Source: a virus
Reading direction: 5' to 3' (one strand)
IMG/VR virus record: IMGVR_UViG_3300027857_000051
Span: 1 to 28,187 of that record
DNA: 28,187 nt
The translations under genes were made by a program, and so were the position numbers. The notes below the pieces were generated by a model. It saw nothing but the letters and a program-made list of their open reading frames with translations, was not told the DNA's origin and ran no database searches. How positions within the stretch are numbered: the stretch's first letter is position 1; each line of letters begins with the position of its first letter. Positions 6,144 to 14,870 of this stretch are shown in pieces.

Positions 6144-8993
6144 CTAGACCGTGTAACCGGTCATCTTCATGAGCTGGTTCCAGCAAGCCTCGCGCTCAGC
6201 GGGGTCCGAGCTGTTCCGGATCTGGTTCTGAAGGACACTGATCATCGCGAGCTTCTGCCGCTCCGCGGCCTCAGCAACGGTAGCAGCTCCCACCGGGAGG
6301 CTAGCCGTCTTGTTGATGGTGTCACTGGTGTTGTGCTGCTGTGCGGCGCCCTTCCAGGCGGCGACAGCTGGGTCAGGAAGGTCGCCCAGCTGGTTGACGA
6401 TCTCCTGAAGCTTGGAGGTGGTGGTGGTCTGCTCGTCCAGGCGCTTGCTCATCTCAGTGAGCTGGGCCTTGAGCTCCATGAGCGCGTCCACGGTGGCGTT
6501 CTTCTCAACCTGCGGCACCGCCGCAGCCTTCTGAAGCTGCTCACCGTTGACGAGCACGTCCTCGAGGAATGGAGCCAGACCAAGCATCTGACGAGCCTCG
6601 TTGAGGCTCTTCAGTGCCTTCTTGGCCTTCTTCGCAGCCATCTTCATCGTGTCCTCAACCGGCGTCTCAACGACGGCGGCCGTGGCCTCGACGGTCTCAG
6701 ACTTGAGAGCACCATGGACTGGAACCGGCACCGGTCGGCTGGCGGCGGCACCGTCCATGCCCATGTTCGGCTGAGTGGCTGGGCACAGGTCGGGGAAGGT
6801 GTTAGCGATGTGCTCGTGCATGGCCTGCATCGCAGACTTGGCCTTGTCACGCATGCCGGTCGTGTAGTACACCCTGGTCGGCTCACCGGCTGGCACCGGC
6901 GCAGAGATGACCTCACCCTTGTTGGCTGGTGACGGAGCGGCGTGACCATCCGTCAGTGGACCTCGAGTGAAGTCATTGGCGCAGATGTGGCTGGTCGTCA
7001 CTGCGTGAGTGTTCGGACCGTCATGGCCGGGGCTGTCAGCGGCGTGACCAGCTGTGATCGAGCCACGACGGAACTGCGTCGGGTTGATCTCCATCGGCGT
7101 TGGGAAGGTGCCGGGACCAACCTGAGCGTCACTGTAGGACTTGTGAGCCTCAGCGCGAAGCTCAAAGATCAGGCTTGGGTCCACACTCTTCAGCGTCTCA
7201 GCGTGCTGCCACATCTGAGTCGCCTGACCGGCCTCATCGAGTGGAGCGGTAGCCGCAGCCTTGAGAGCCGCCTGAGCCCAATAGTTGACGTCGAGATCCT
7301 CGATGCGAGCGCTCGGGTGAGACTTCGCGACGTCGTCCAGGCAGTAAGCTGGGCACAGCATGTCGTGAAGAGAACCGATGTCATAGCTGACACCGATGTT
7401 CTTGAGACGCTCAGCAGCCATCGCCTCGTGGTTCACGTTCTTCACCGAAGAGTCAGGAACCGTGGGAAGACCTGCGTCATGTTCGAACGCCTCGATCGCC
7501 ACACCGTCAGGCTCACGATGAGCTGGCAGAGGCTGGATGTTGGCAGCACCAGCTCCGACGACACCCTCACCCGGGTCACACTTCTCAACCTCGGTGTCAG
7601 CGCTCTTGGAGATCTTGAGCTGGGAGTCGGCCATAGGAAGGTATCCCTGGTTCTCAGTGCCGCACTTGGGGCAGAACTTCTCACCCTTGTCCAGTGGCTC
7701 ATTGCCACAGGTCAGGCAGGTGAACTTGTGGTTCTTCTTCATCGTGGAGGGCTTGGCACCAGCCAGGGACTTGCCACACTCCGGGCAGAAGCTGTGCTTC
7801 TTGTCGACGTTGGCGCCACAGCCAGCGCAGAGAACCTTGGCCTTCTTCTCTACGTCAGCGGTGTCACTCTTCGGTGCCATCGGCAGCTTGCGATTGCACT
7901 CAGTGCAACGACGAAGCTTGGAGTCAGCGTCATAGCCAGTCTTGCAGTTCGGGCACGTCTTGCCACCGGACTTGGTGGTGTCCGGCTTTGCCTCGGAATC
8001 CTCTGGCTTCTCATCCTCGCTGTCGTCGAACGCCTTCTTGGCGTCCTTCGGCTTGTCACCGTCCTCAACGTCCTCGTCAGACTCATCGGTGTCATCGTCT
8101 GGACTGACGTCACCCTTAGCGATCAGCTCCATGGCGAGATCAGCCTTCCAGGACTCCGGCAGCTCCGCCACGAACGACGGACCCTTGCGACGGGCGATGT
8201 TAGTGATGCGACGCTTCAACTCATCGCTGGAGTAGTTGTCAGCGCCAGCACGACCGATAGAGGAGGCAGCATCCGACACGTCACCAGGGGTGACGATGGG
8301 AAAGCTGCGGTCACGACCGGCGAAGTCAGAGGCTGGGATCTTGTCACGGTCCACACCGCCACCGACGTTCGGGTCCATCTGACGCTTCTCAGCTGCCTCG
8401 CGGTGCTCCAGGAGCTTGGCCAGGTCAGCGGGGCTGAAGGTGGAGGCACCCTTGGTCAGCGTCTCAGTGTCACCGAACATCTTGCCAACGTACTCAGCGT
8501 GGCCGTCCTCAGCGGACTTCACCAGCTGAATGCCGCAGTTCTTGTTGGCCGGCCTGTCCACCAGGCTGATCTCAACGATGATGCCATCAACGATGCGACC
8601 ACCACGAGCGACGTTGTCACGAACGATCTTCGGACGAGCGATCCCGACGGAGTAGGCGCGAAGAGCACCCTTCTCCACCAGTCGCTTGGCGGTCGGCTCG
8701 ATGACCAGGGACTTGACCCATGTCTCACCATCCGGACCGGTGTTGGCCTCGATGCCGACACCGGCGGGGTCACGCTGAGCGTTGTGCTGAACCCGCACGT
8801 TGCCGCCGGTGGCGAGCCAGTCCTGGATCGCCTTGCCAGAGAACGTCGGGTCGACGATCTGCTCGTCAGAGTCCACAGAGCCGTCGGTGGCCTTACCATA
8901 GACGATCAGGTCACCGTCGGGAGTGGTCTCAGTCTTCTCGATCGGGAAGCTGAGGTAAGTGAGCTCCCCGCTGCTGGTCATCGTGGCGGCCAC
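6144..8993 (-). CDS. Prohead protease fused to triple zinc ribbon and scaffold-like region (949 aa)
   Basis: Residues 1-160 look like an HK97-type (S78) prohead protease: the catalytic His is in NVRVQHN (H70), the Ser in LRAYSVGI (S115), and EISLVDRPAN closes the domain. About 205-290 resembles an XkdF-like segment with IPASDFAGRDRSFPI. An acidic stretch (about 297-340) follows, then three tandem zinc ribbons: C347/C350-C363/C366, C389/C392-C403/C406 and C426/C429-C441/C444. The last third has Ala-rich helical and coiled-coil segments (about 800-870) like a scaffold. Such fusions are expected to guide capsid assembly and then be cut up by the protease. A GTG start at 8993 is chosen for the AAGGAG 4 nt upstream. 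The zinc ribbons are the odd part. Confidence 0.8.
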   Translation of the reverse strand: MAATMTSSGELTYLSFPIEKTETTPDGDLIVYGKATDGSVDSDEQIVDPTFSGKAIQDWLATGGNVRVQHNAQRDPAGVGIEANTGPDGETWVKSLVIEPTAKRLVEKGALRAYSVGIARPKIVRDNVARGGRIVDGIIVEISLVDRPANKNCGIQLVKSAEDGHAEYVGKMFGDTETLTKGASTFSPADLAKLLEHREAAEKRQMDPNVGGGVDRDKIPASDFAGRDRSFPIVTPGDVSDAASSIGRAGADNYSSDELKRRITNIARRKGPSFVAELPESWKADLAMELIAKGDVSPDDDTDESDEDVEDGDKPKDAKKAFDDSEDEKPEDSEAKPDTTKSGGKTCPNCKTGYDADSKLRRCTECNRKLPMAPKSDTADVEKKAKVLCAGCGANVDKKHSFCPECGKSLAGAKPSTMKKNHKFTCLTCGNEPLDKGEKFCPKCGTENQGYLPMADSQLKISKSADTEVEKCDPGEGVVGAGAANIQPLPAHREPDGVAIEAFEHDAGLPTVPDSSVKNVNHEAMAAERLKNIGVSYDIGSLHDMLCPAYCLDDVAKSHPSARIEDLDVNYWAQAALKAAATAPLDEAGQATQMWQHAETLKSVDPSLIFELRAEAHKSYSDAQVGPGTFPTPMEINPTQFRRGSITAGHAADSPGHDGPNTHAVTTSHICANDFTRGPLTDGHAAPSPANKGEVISAPVPAGEPTRVYYTTGMRDKAKSAMQAMHEHIANTFPDLCPATQPNMGMDGAAASRPVPVPVHGALKSETVEATAAVVETPVEDTMKMAAKKAKKALKSLNEARQMLGLAPFLEDVLVNGEQLQKAAAVPQVEKNATVDALMELKAQLTEMSKRLDEQTTTTSKLQEIVNQLGDLPDPAVAAWKGAAQQHNTSDTINKTASLPVGAATVAEAAERQKLAMISVLQNQIRNSSDPAEREACWNQLMKMTGYTV

Positions 8994-9012
8994 ACAGCTC
9001 CTTGAGTTGGGG

Positions 9013-9216
9013 TCAGGCGGTGGCCGTGAGGGCCACTACTGGGTTGAGGTGAACGGGCACCGCCTTGACGGGGTTCCCGGTGGCATCGACGAACACCACG
9101 AAGAACTGCTCCACCTGAAACCCCACCGCCTGAACCGTGTCTGTGATGGGTGGCGGTGGGGTGGTGGCTGCGTCGGAGTAAAGAGGCGGCCAATACGTGA
9201 CGATGTAGGTGTTCAC
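9013..9216 (-). CDS. Small protein between portal and protease (67 aa)
   Basis: The GTG at 9216 overlaps the preceding TGA as GTGA. The 67-residue product begins MNTYIVTYWPPLYSD, then has a proline run and a beta-rich half (VGFQVEQFFVVFVDATGNPV) ending in Ala/Thr. The sequence looks coding and the tight coupling supports a real gene. It has no recognised domain. Confidence 0.6.
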   Translation of the reverse strand: MNTYIVTYWPPLYSDAATTPPPPITDTVQAVGFQVEQFFVVFVDATGNPVKAVPVHLNPVVALTATA

Positions 9217-9422
9217 GTAGTTTCCAGCTCCTGGGTCATCGGCCCACCGTTGAGCTTCAGCTTCGCCTCCCAGGTCCCGGTGATCGGGTTGGGGAGGACA
9301 TAGCCGTGATCAGTCATGACGGCGCCATACTTGACGATCGGGCGGGAGCCGTGGTGGCTGAGTGCGTTCAGCGCCCGCTCGATGGTGATGAGGAGGTCGT
9401 GCTCAACGTTGTCGGACATCAC
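9213..9422 (-). CDS. Small protein following the portal gene (69 aa)
   Basis: Translation starts at GTG 9422 (overlapping the portal stop as GTGA) or at the next codon, ATG 9419. A GGGG sequence is upstream. The 69-residue product has an N-terminal helix (VEHDLLITIERALNAL) and a beta segment (YGYVLPNPITGTWEAKLKL-like pattern). It is coupled to the portal upstream and to the 67-residue gene downstream. Function is unknown. Confidence 0.6.
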   Translation of the reverse strand: MMSDNVEHDLLITIERALNALSHHGSRPIVKYGAVMTDHGYVLPNPITGTWEAKLKLNGGPMTQELETT

Positions 9423-12154
9423 GTCATCCCCTTGTTCTCAGGATCATCACCCTGGTGGAACTGAGAGCTGTGTGTCTCTTCCCAGTCACGACTGTCGGTG
9501 AGGCCGAGATAAGCCGGAACTGGCAAGCAGAGCTTCTGATGTGCGAGGGTTCGGTGATGACCATCAACGACCTTGACGCGATCGTCATTCGGCATCTTCA
9601 CCATCACCGCCGGATGGATTGGCTTACCCGCCTTGATCTGGTCCACAAAGTGCTGAACACGCTCTGGCTGGTGACTGGCGGCCCAGGACTTGATGGAGTC
9701 CTCATCGATGCGATCCACTGGAATCTTTGTTGGGCCGGTCCAGGTGGCGTCCTTGACCCATGCGATCGCCTTTGGTGGGTAGTTCTTCAGAAGCTGGTTG
9801 TAGACTAGCTCTTCAGTGTCACCCTTGGAGGCGTTGCTCACGGTGCCAGGGTGGTTCAGGTTGGGCTCCCACCGAGGTGGGGTGGAGTCGACCTTGCCAC
9901 CGGATGGCACTCGTCCATCGTCATATGGTCGACCCACCGGGTCCTGATACTCAGTGCCATCCTCATCGTGAGGGGTTGGCACCCGGCCACCGCCACCAGC
10001 CGCTGAGTTGACCGGGACGAAGTCCTCCCAGTATATCTGGCCGTCCATGTTGACCAGACGTCGCTGAGAGACGACCTTCACCGCATCAGCTGGGTCAAGG
10101 CCCAGTGCGAGCTGGTGGCTGACCATCCCAAGTTCCAAGCGCCCGATGTGTCGGGTCTCCCAGGTGTCAAGCTGACGCCCCTTCTTGAGATGGCGTCCCA
10201 GGGCGTCCATCTCAGAGAGGACAGCCTTGGTCTTGTCAGCGCTGAGAAGAACTCGCCTGATCGTGGAGTCCTCCGCCTTGGCGGCTGGCTTCTTTGCGGT
10301 GGCACCCTGAGCGGCAGACTCACCTGGAGTGCTGGGCTTTGTCGTTGGCTTTGCCGCTCCAGCTGCAGGTTTGACGGCTGGCTTGGCGGCCGGTGCCCCT
10401 GGCTTGGTTGGCTGGGTACCGCCTGGCGAAGCGGGGGAAGGGGCTCCGCCAGGCGGCGTCATCGCGCCCTGCTGCTGAGCCGGTGCGGCTCCAGCGGGCA
10501 GTTCAAACTCCGGCCCCGCAGCGAGGCCGGTAGCGTGGGCCTGGACCGCCTGAGCGAGCGGGATCCAGCCGTTGGCTGGGGTAGCCCACCCTGGGTCAGA
10601 CGTCTCTGGCAGACCCCAAGGCTGCAGGTTCAGCTCCTGACGGGCCTCATCGATGGAGCGGAGCGAGGCGCCGACCTGAGCGATCAACATCTTGGTCTTG
10701 GTCTCCTCGTCCTCCTTCTCCTCCAGGCCCTCAAAGACGAACCGCATGTCACCCTGGCCACATACGCCCTGAAGGATGCGGTTCATGATGGTCGCCAGGA
10801 ACATGAGCGTCGGCTTGGTGGCCTTGCGTTCCTGGATACCCTGAGTGGCCTTGCCCATCTGGTGGGCGGCACCAGGAGTGACGGTGGTGGAAACCTTCGG
10901 CATGATGCCCAGCTCCATCGGCTGGACGTCGAACGCCATACACACCTGGCTCATGACGACCTCATCGAAGGCGTCAGCCAAGTCAGCCTGGCGCTGCGGG
11001 TGGACCTTGGAGTCAGCCGGCAGCACGATGATCTTGTGGTGGAACGCCGGATCACCAGCGATCGCATTGAGCGCGTCCTGAAGCTCACGGATCTGGTTCG
11101 GTGTCATGTTGACGTTGGCGCCACCCGGCGAGATGTAAACGGCCGGAACCGTACCCTCACGGAAGTAGTCCAGCTGGAAGCCCTGCTTCTGAAGGCCGGA
11201 CATCACCGGGACCAGGGCGCGCTCGATGGGCGGAAAGCCGTACGGTGTCCACCGACGGTTCACCATCGGCAGGTACAACAGCTGCTCAACGTCGAACTTG
11301 CCCATCTCCGAGCCACGCAGGTTGCCCATCTCGATGTCACGCTCATCGATCATCGTCATGATGTCACAGCGTGGAACACCGTACAGGTACTGCTGATAGG
11401 CGGGAGCTGGTGGGCGTGGGGTCGCACCGTGGAGGTCGAACAATGGTCGGATGGTCTGACCACTGATCAGGCTCAGACTGTCCAGGTCGGAGCCGAGAAG
11501 TCCCTTGCCGTGGCCCTTCAGCCACTTCGGCCGCATGAGGAGTGAGAGAGCGTCAAAGACGAGGACCTCCTCCATGACGGAGTCGATCCAGCTGTCCCAC
11601 GAGAAGTAGTCTGGGTCAGGGCGACGGAAGAAGCGGACGGCCTCAGCTCGCCTCTTCCCAAAGTCCTTCATCTGACCGTGGCTGTTACGCATCGACTTGG
11701 CGGCATCCACGGTGGGAAGGATGTCCCACTCAATGCCGCGGATCTCAGCCTTACGAAGCTGGATGGCGGCACGTGCCACTGAGTAAAGGTCAGCCAGGGT
11801 GCGCAGAGTGTTGAAGTCTGCGAGCTTGATGCCCTCGGTGCCAGGCTGACCGACCGGGAGGTTCCAGCCAACCTGGTACTCGTGGGTGCGAGGCTCAGCG
11901 AACTCAGAGCCCTCTGGGGGCGCGTCAACCGGAGTGGGAATGATCGGACTCAGTGGTCCGAACGCACCCTCGGTGAAGTCACGTGATGGGCGCGGCAGGT
12001 ACGACTGGTACGCCTGCGCCCAGCCAGCCCCACCGCTCTCAAGCTGTGCCTGAAGCGGTGAGACCTGGCCAGCATAGATGTTCTGTGGACCGGGAGTAGG
12101 CCTGGCGCCACCAGGAATGTTCCTGGCACCACTGATGATGGAACCACGTGGCAT
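9419..12154 (-). CDS. Portal protein with C-terminal ParB-like domain (911 aa)
   Basis: The portal forms the DNA entry ring of the head. Residues about 95-545 carry the portal region: RKAEIRGIEWDILPT, a helical stem region, GFPPIERALVPVMSGL, EGTVPAVYISPGG, and MAFDVQPMELGIM, as in DUF935/SPP1-like actinophage portals. A Pro/Ala/Lys-rich linker follows (about 575-645). The last 107 residues form a separate domain: IPVDRIDEDS, a helix, PIHPAVMVKM, and D864-G-H-H-R868 in VVDGHHRTLAH. This matches the ParB/Srx-like N-terminal fold with its DGHHR nucleotide/phosphate site. The ATG at 12154 follows GGGGGTGG. The fusion makes the protein much longer than typical portals (400-550). Confidence 0.85.
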   Translation of the reverse strand: MPRGSIISGARNIPGGARPTPGPQNIYAGQVSPLQAQLESGGAGWAQAYQSYLPRPSRDFTEGAFGPLSPIIPTPVDAPPEGSEFAEPRTHEYQVGWNLPVGQPGTEGIKLADFNTLRTLADLYSVARAAIQLRKAEIRGIEWDILPTVDAAKSMRNSHGQMKDFGKRRAEAVRFFRRPDPDYFSWDSWIDSVMEEVLVFDALSLLMRPKWLKGHGKGLLGSDLDSLSLISGQTIRPLFDLHGATPRPPAPAYQQYLYGVPRCDIMTMIDERDIEMGNLRGSEMGKFDVEQLLYLPMVNRRWTPYGFPPIERALVPVMSGLQKQGFQLDYFREGTVPAVYISPGGANVNMTPNQIRELQDALNAIAGDPAFHHKIIVLPADSKVHPQRQADLADAFDEVVMSQVCMAFDVQPMELGIMPKVSTTVTPGAAHQMGKATQGIQERKATKPTLMFLATIMNRILQGVCGQGDMRFVFEGLEEKEDEETKTKMLIAQVGASLRSIDEARQELNLQPWGLPETSDPGWATPANGWIPLAQAVQAHATGLAAGPEFELPAGAAPAQQQGAMTPPGGAPSPASPGGTQPTKPGAPAAKPAVKPAAGAAKPTTKPSTPGESAAQGATAKKPAAKAEDSTIRRVLLSADKTKAVLSEMDALGRHLKKGRQLDTWETRHIGRLELGMVSHQLALGLDPADAVKVVSQRRLVNMDGQIYWEDFVPVNSAAGGGGRVPTPHDEDGTEYQDPVGRPYDDGRVPSGGKVDSTPPRWEPNLNHPGTVSNASKGDTEELVYNQLLKNYPPKAIAWVKDATWTGPTKIPVDRIDEDSIKSWAASHQPERVQHFVDQIKAGKPIHPAVMVKMPNDDRVKVVDGHHRTLAHQKLCLPVPAYLGLTDSRDWEETHSSQFHQGDDPENKGMT

Positions 12155-12186
12155 TTGGCCACCCCCTTCTATGCTGAGTTACGAGG

Positions 12187-12213
12187 ACCGGCCTGAGATA
12201 GTCTCAGACCGGT
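12187..12213 (-). terminator. Hairpin between fibre and portal genes
   Basis: ACCGG-C-CTGAGA pairs with TCTCAG-A-CCGGT around a 3-nt loop, giving 11 pairs with one mismatch. It lies in the 74-bp gap between the fibre gene stop (12229) and the portal ATG (12154). There is no T-tract, so it may be a processing or attenuation hairpin. Confidence 0.5.
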
Positions 12214-12228
12214 CAGCGATGACATCAG

Positions 12229-14496
12229 TTAGATGTTCACGTTCGCGTTGGCACTGCGGTTGCGGTTGCGGTTGAACGCGCGAGCGTCAGCCTCGTCGGA
12301 AACGAAGTCAGCGAGGTTGATGTGCACGTTCTGGTTCACGCGCTCATCCTCATCACGACGACGACGGCCGCCACCACACGGGTCACAGCATGGGTCCTTC
12401 TTGCACGTGGCCTCGAGGACATCGATCTTGGTGCGGAGCTGCGTCTCCGTGGCCAGGCCGCGGGCGAAACGACGCTCAGCACCCTCCTCATCGATGTGAC
12501 GGATGAGAGCGCGAGTGGCGTCCTCATCGTCACGAGAGCGACGCTCAAAGCTACGCATCTCGTCCAGGTTGCGGTCGGACAGCGTGCGAATGAGATCGTG
12601 GGTACGGTCCTCACGGTCACGCAGGTAGAGACGAGTCTCCAGTTCACTCTTCTCAACCAGACCACGTGTGCGGTCACCCTCACGCCCAACCTCACAGCGA
12701 AGCTCAGCCAGACGCTCAGCGGTGCGACGGTCGTGGTCGGAGAGAGACTCCGACAGCTCCTCCAGGTTGTGGGTAACCTGGCGCTCGATCTGGTGCTCGA
12801 TGCGGCGCTCGGCCTGGTCGAGGTGGTGCGTGGACCGACGCTCGAAGTCGTCGGTGCCCTTGGTCAGACGGCGCTCGGTGCCGTCGACCTCCTTGGTCAG
12901 GCGACGCTCCGTGCTGTCCGCGTTGTGGGTCAGACGGCGCTCGGTGTCATCACCGTTCTTGGTGAGACGGCGCTCCGCGTCATCCGCGTTCTTGGTCTGA
13001 CGCAGCTCGGACTGGTAGATGTCGCGCTCGATGTTGCGCTGCACCATGTCGAGGTGGTCGACACCACGGCGCTCGGCCTCGCGCGCGAAGTCGCCCAGAC
13101 GGCGCTCGGTGTTGCAGACCTCGTCCCCGAGGTCGCCGAACGCCTCCGCGTTCTCCTCGCCGTAGTGGGCGAGACGGCCCTCGATGCGGCGCTCGGAGTT
13201 GGTCAGGTGGTCAGCCAGGCGCTCACGGCCCGACGCACCCTCACGACGACCGGCGTCGATGTCACGCTCGATACGACGCTCAGCGTCGGCGAGGTGTTCG
13301 TTGGTGTGGGCGAAGCCCTTCTCGCTCTCGCGACGGCCACCATCGACGTTGCCGTCCAGCCACTTCGCATCGCGCTCCTGGCCCTCGCGCAGGAAACGGG
13401 TGTCGGCACCCGCCTGCTGCGCGAGCCGCCACGCGTTCGCGTCCTGACCAGAGTGAAGCCACTTCGCGTTGCCGTTGACGGCCTCACCCAGCTCACCCAG
13501 GTCACGGCGAACCTCGCGACCCTCACCACGCACGTCAGAGCGAGTCTCACGGCCATCCTCACCGATGTGACGGTGAAGGTCGCGCTGACCGCGCTCCAGC
13601 CAACGAGCGTTGTCGTTGACACGGTCATCCGTCAGACGCTGACCACGCTCGGTCTCACGGAAACCCTTGTTGACGTCGCGATCAACGTCATCGATCTCAG
13701 AGTCGAGGTGGCGCACGCCGTGGCTGACGGCGTCCTCAACGTCATCAACCTCACGCCCAAGCCAGCGAGCGTTCGCGTTGACCTGGTCACCAACCCAACG
13801 ACCGTTGGCGTCCACGTTGCGGTCGGTCGCAGCCTGGCTACGAGCGGTGCGCTCGAAGCCGTCACCGACGTGGTGGTCCAGCTCGAAGATGTTGCGCGCG
13901 TTGAACTGCGCGTTGCGATTCGCCTCCGCGTCCAGGTACATGGTGTCCTGGTTGATCTGACGCGCGGTTCCGATGAAGCCCTCGGCGACCCGACCATCGG
14001 TGTGACGCTGACCGTTGGACAGGTGGTCGACGCCCTCGGTGACCAGATGGTCAGTGTGACGCTGGCCATTGGCCAGGTACTCCACGCCGTTGGAAATGCG
14101 AGAGTCGGTAAAACGCTGTCCGGTCAGGTCGGCGAGGGTACCGTCCTGGACCGCACGGTCAGTGACGCGCTGACCCGCCTCCAACGCGAGGGCCGCGTTG
14201 CCGACGTGGCGATCGACGCCCTGGATGGACATCAGAACGCGCTGGGTGTCATCGTCGTCATCCCAACAGGTTGGCATGGTGTCGGCCATATACTCCTTGC
14301 TTGAGGTGTTGCCGTCCATGTTTGGTGATGCACTGTCGCTTTCAGGCCCTTCCATAGCCTGAGGCGTCAGGTGAACGTCGCCGACTACGTGAATGTCAGC
14401 TGGCGTTCCTTCAAACTGAAAATCACCACTAACGTGGATCTCCCAGTTTGCTGAACCAGGAGTGACATCGGTGGCGCGAAACGTAGCGCCAGACAC
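12229..14496 (-). CDS. Long repeat-rich coiled-coil fibre protein (755 aa from GTG)
   Basis: This is a predicted elongated appendage. Residues 1-35 continue a tail-fibre module (TNTVSGATFRATDV, SANWEIHV). Then come several repeat systems: four 18-residue units starting GQR-x-TD (about 13960-14175), recurring NARWL/NAKWL units, and 11-residue units starting ERRLT (about 12790-13010), which fit long helical coiled coils. Near the end is a Cys cluster (CKKDPCCDPC) and a basic RRRRD stretch. The GTG at 14496 is the first listed start, yet the frame stays open and protein-like up to 14598. A second candidate, ATG at 14289, has a strong AAGGAG 4 nt upstream and would give 686 residues. It sits between the spike and portal genes. 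Confidence 0.65.
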   Translation of the reverse strand: MSGATFRATDVTPGSANWEIHVSGDFQFEGTPADIHVVGDVHLTPQAMEGPESDSASPNMDGNTSSKEYMADTMPTCWDDDDDTQRVLMSIQGVDRHVGNAALALEAGQRVTDRAVQDGTLADLTGQRFTDSRISNGVEYLANGQRHTDHLVTEGVDHLSNGQRHTDGRVAEGFIGTARQINQDTMYLDAEANRNAQFNARNIFELDHHVGDGFERTARSQAATDRNVDANGRWVGDQVNANARWLGREVDDVEDAVSHGVRHLDSEIDDVDRDVNKGFRETERGQRLTDDRVNDNARWLERGQRDLHRHIGEDGRETRSDVRGEGREVRRDLGELGEAVNGNAKWLHSGQDANAWRLAQQAGADTRFLREGQERDAKWLDGNVDGGRRESEKGFAHTNEHLADAERRIERDIDAGRREGASGRERLADHLTNSERRIEGRLAHYGEENAEAFGDLGDEVCNTERRLGDFAREAERRGVDHLDMVQRNIERDIYQSELRQTKNADDAERRLTKNGDDTERRLTHNADSTERRLTKEVDGTERRLTKGTDDFERRSTHHLDQAERRIEHQIERQVTHNLEELSESLSDHDRRTAERLAELRCEVGREGDRTRGLVEKSELETRLYLRDREDRTHDLIRTLSDRNLDEMRSFERRSRDDEDATRALIRHIDEEGAERRFARGLATETQLRTKIDVLEATCKKDPCCDPCGGGRRRRDEDERVNQNVHINLADFVSDEADARAFNRNRNRSANANVNI

Positions 14497-14598
14497 GGTG
14501 TTGGTCCACAGTGAACCGACACCGTACCCTTGGGTGCTGTCATTGTTGGGTCCTGGGTCGCTGCTGGCTACCAGGTTGTGTGGTGGCTGGCTCAGATA
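14497..14598 (-). other. In-frame upstream extension of the fibre frame carrying a fibre motif but no ATG/GTG/TTG start
   Basis: Upstream of GTG 14496 the same frame is open back to a TGA at 14601-14599. It encodes SSDPGPNNDSTQGYGVGSLW running into TNTVSG, the N-terminal module found in many phage fibre proteins (consensus-like NDD..GY.VGS.W..T). No ATG, GTG or TTG lies in this stretch. It overlaps the 3' end of the 109-residue gene in the +1 frame relative to that gene. Confidence 0.7.
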
Positions 14599-14869
14599 TC
14601 ACCTGTGTGTCTGAGTCATCCGGACGGTTTGAGAGCCACGGAGGTGGCGATGTTGGCCACCGTGTGGCGTCAATCTCGACCGGGTCGGAGCGGCTGAAGT
14701 GCCAGATCACCTGGCAGTACAACTCAAAGTTAGCCGCGAAAACTTCGAGCTGGTCTGTGGACTCCATCACCAACGATGGTGTAAACACCACCTCAGTCTT
14801 GGTGATGGGGTTGATCGCCGTCGTCAAGAGGATGCCCTTGCCGATAGCGAAGTTGCAGAAGAAGCGCAT
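14540..14869 (-). CDS. Small protein between spike and fibre, possible N-terminal part of a frameshifted fibre (109 aa)
   Basis: The ATG at 14869 comes right after the spike stop (TAG at 14873-14871), and the frame stops with TGA at 14542-14540. Residues 1-60 look like a small folded domain (NFAIGKGILLTTAINPITKT, ESTDQLEVFAANFELYCQVIWHF). The rest is a Pro/Ser/Gln-rich linker. Its last 20 codons overlap the fibre-like frame. It may be a stand-alone gene or the N-terminal part of a fibre joined by +1 frameshifting, for example at CCC-AGG near the end. No family recognised. Confidence 0.6.
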   Translation of the reverse strand: MRFFCNFAIGKGILLTTAINPITKTEVVFTPSLVMESTDQLEVFAANFELYCQVIWHFSRSDPVEIDATRWPTSPPPWLSNRPDDSDTQVISEPATTQPGSQQRPRTQQ

Positions 14870-14870
14870 G

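Noticed and set aside
6942-9005. 687-residue plus-strand open frame opposite the protease gene
   Set aside because: Low-complexity composition and no ribosome site of note; it mirrors the protease-zinc ribbon gene.
10115-11545. 476-residue plus-strand frame opposite the portal gene
   Set aside because: Antisense to a clear portal protein, with no domain.
12126-12229. Copies of GCACCACTGATG and GACATCAGT near the portal start, also found in the terS upstream region
   Set aside because: One copy is inside portal coding sequence and similar CATCAGT strings occur elsewhere in genes, so a shared operator is not supported.
12790-13010. 33-bp direct repeats that look CRISPR-like at first sight
   Set aside because: There are no unique spacers; the repeats are in-frame 11-residue units of a coding region.
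12322-14304. 660-residue plus-strand frame opposite the fibre gene
   Set aside because: Its apparent repeats (RRLVRRRS-like and VTLAIGQV-like) are the antisense image of the fibre repeats.
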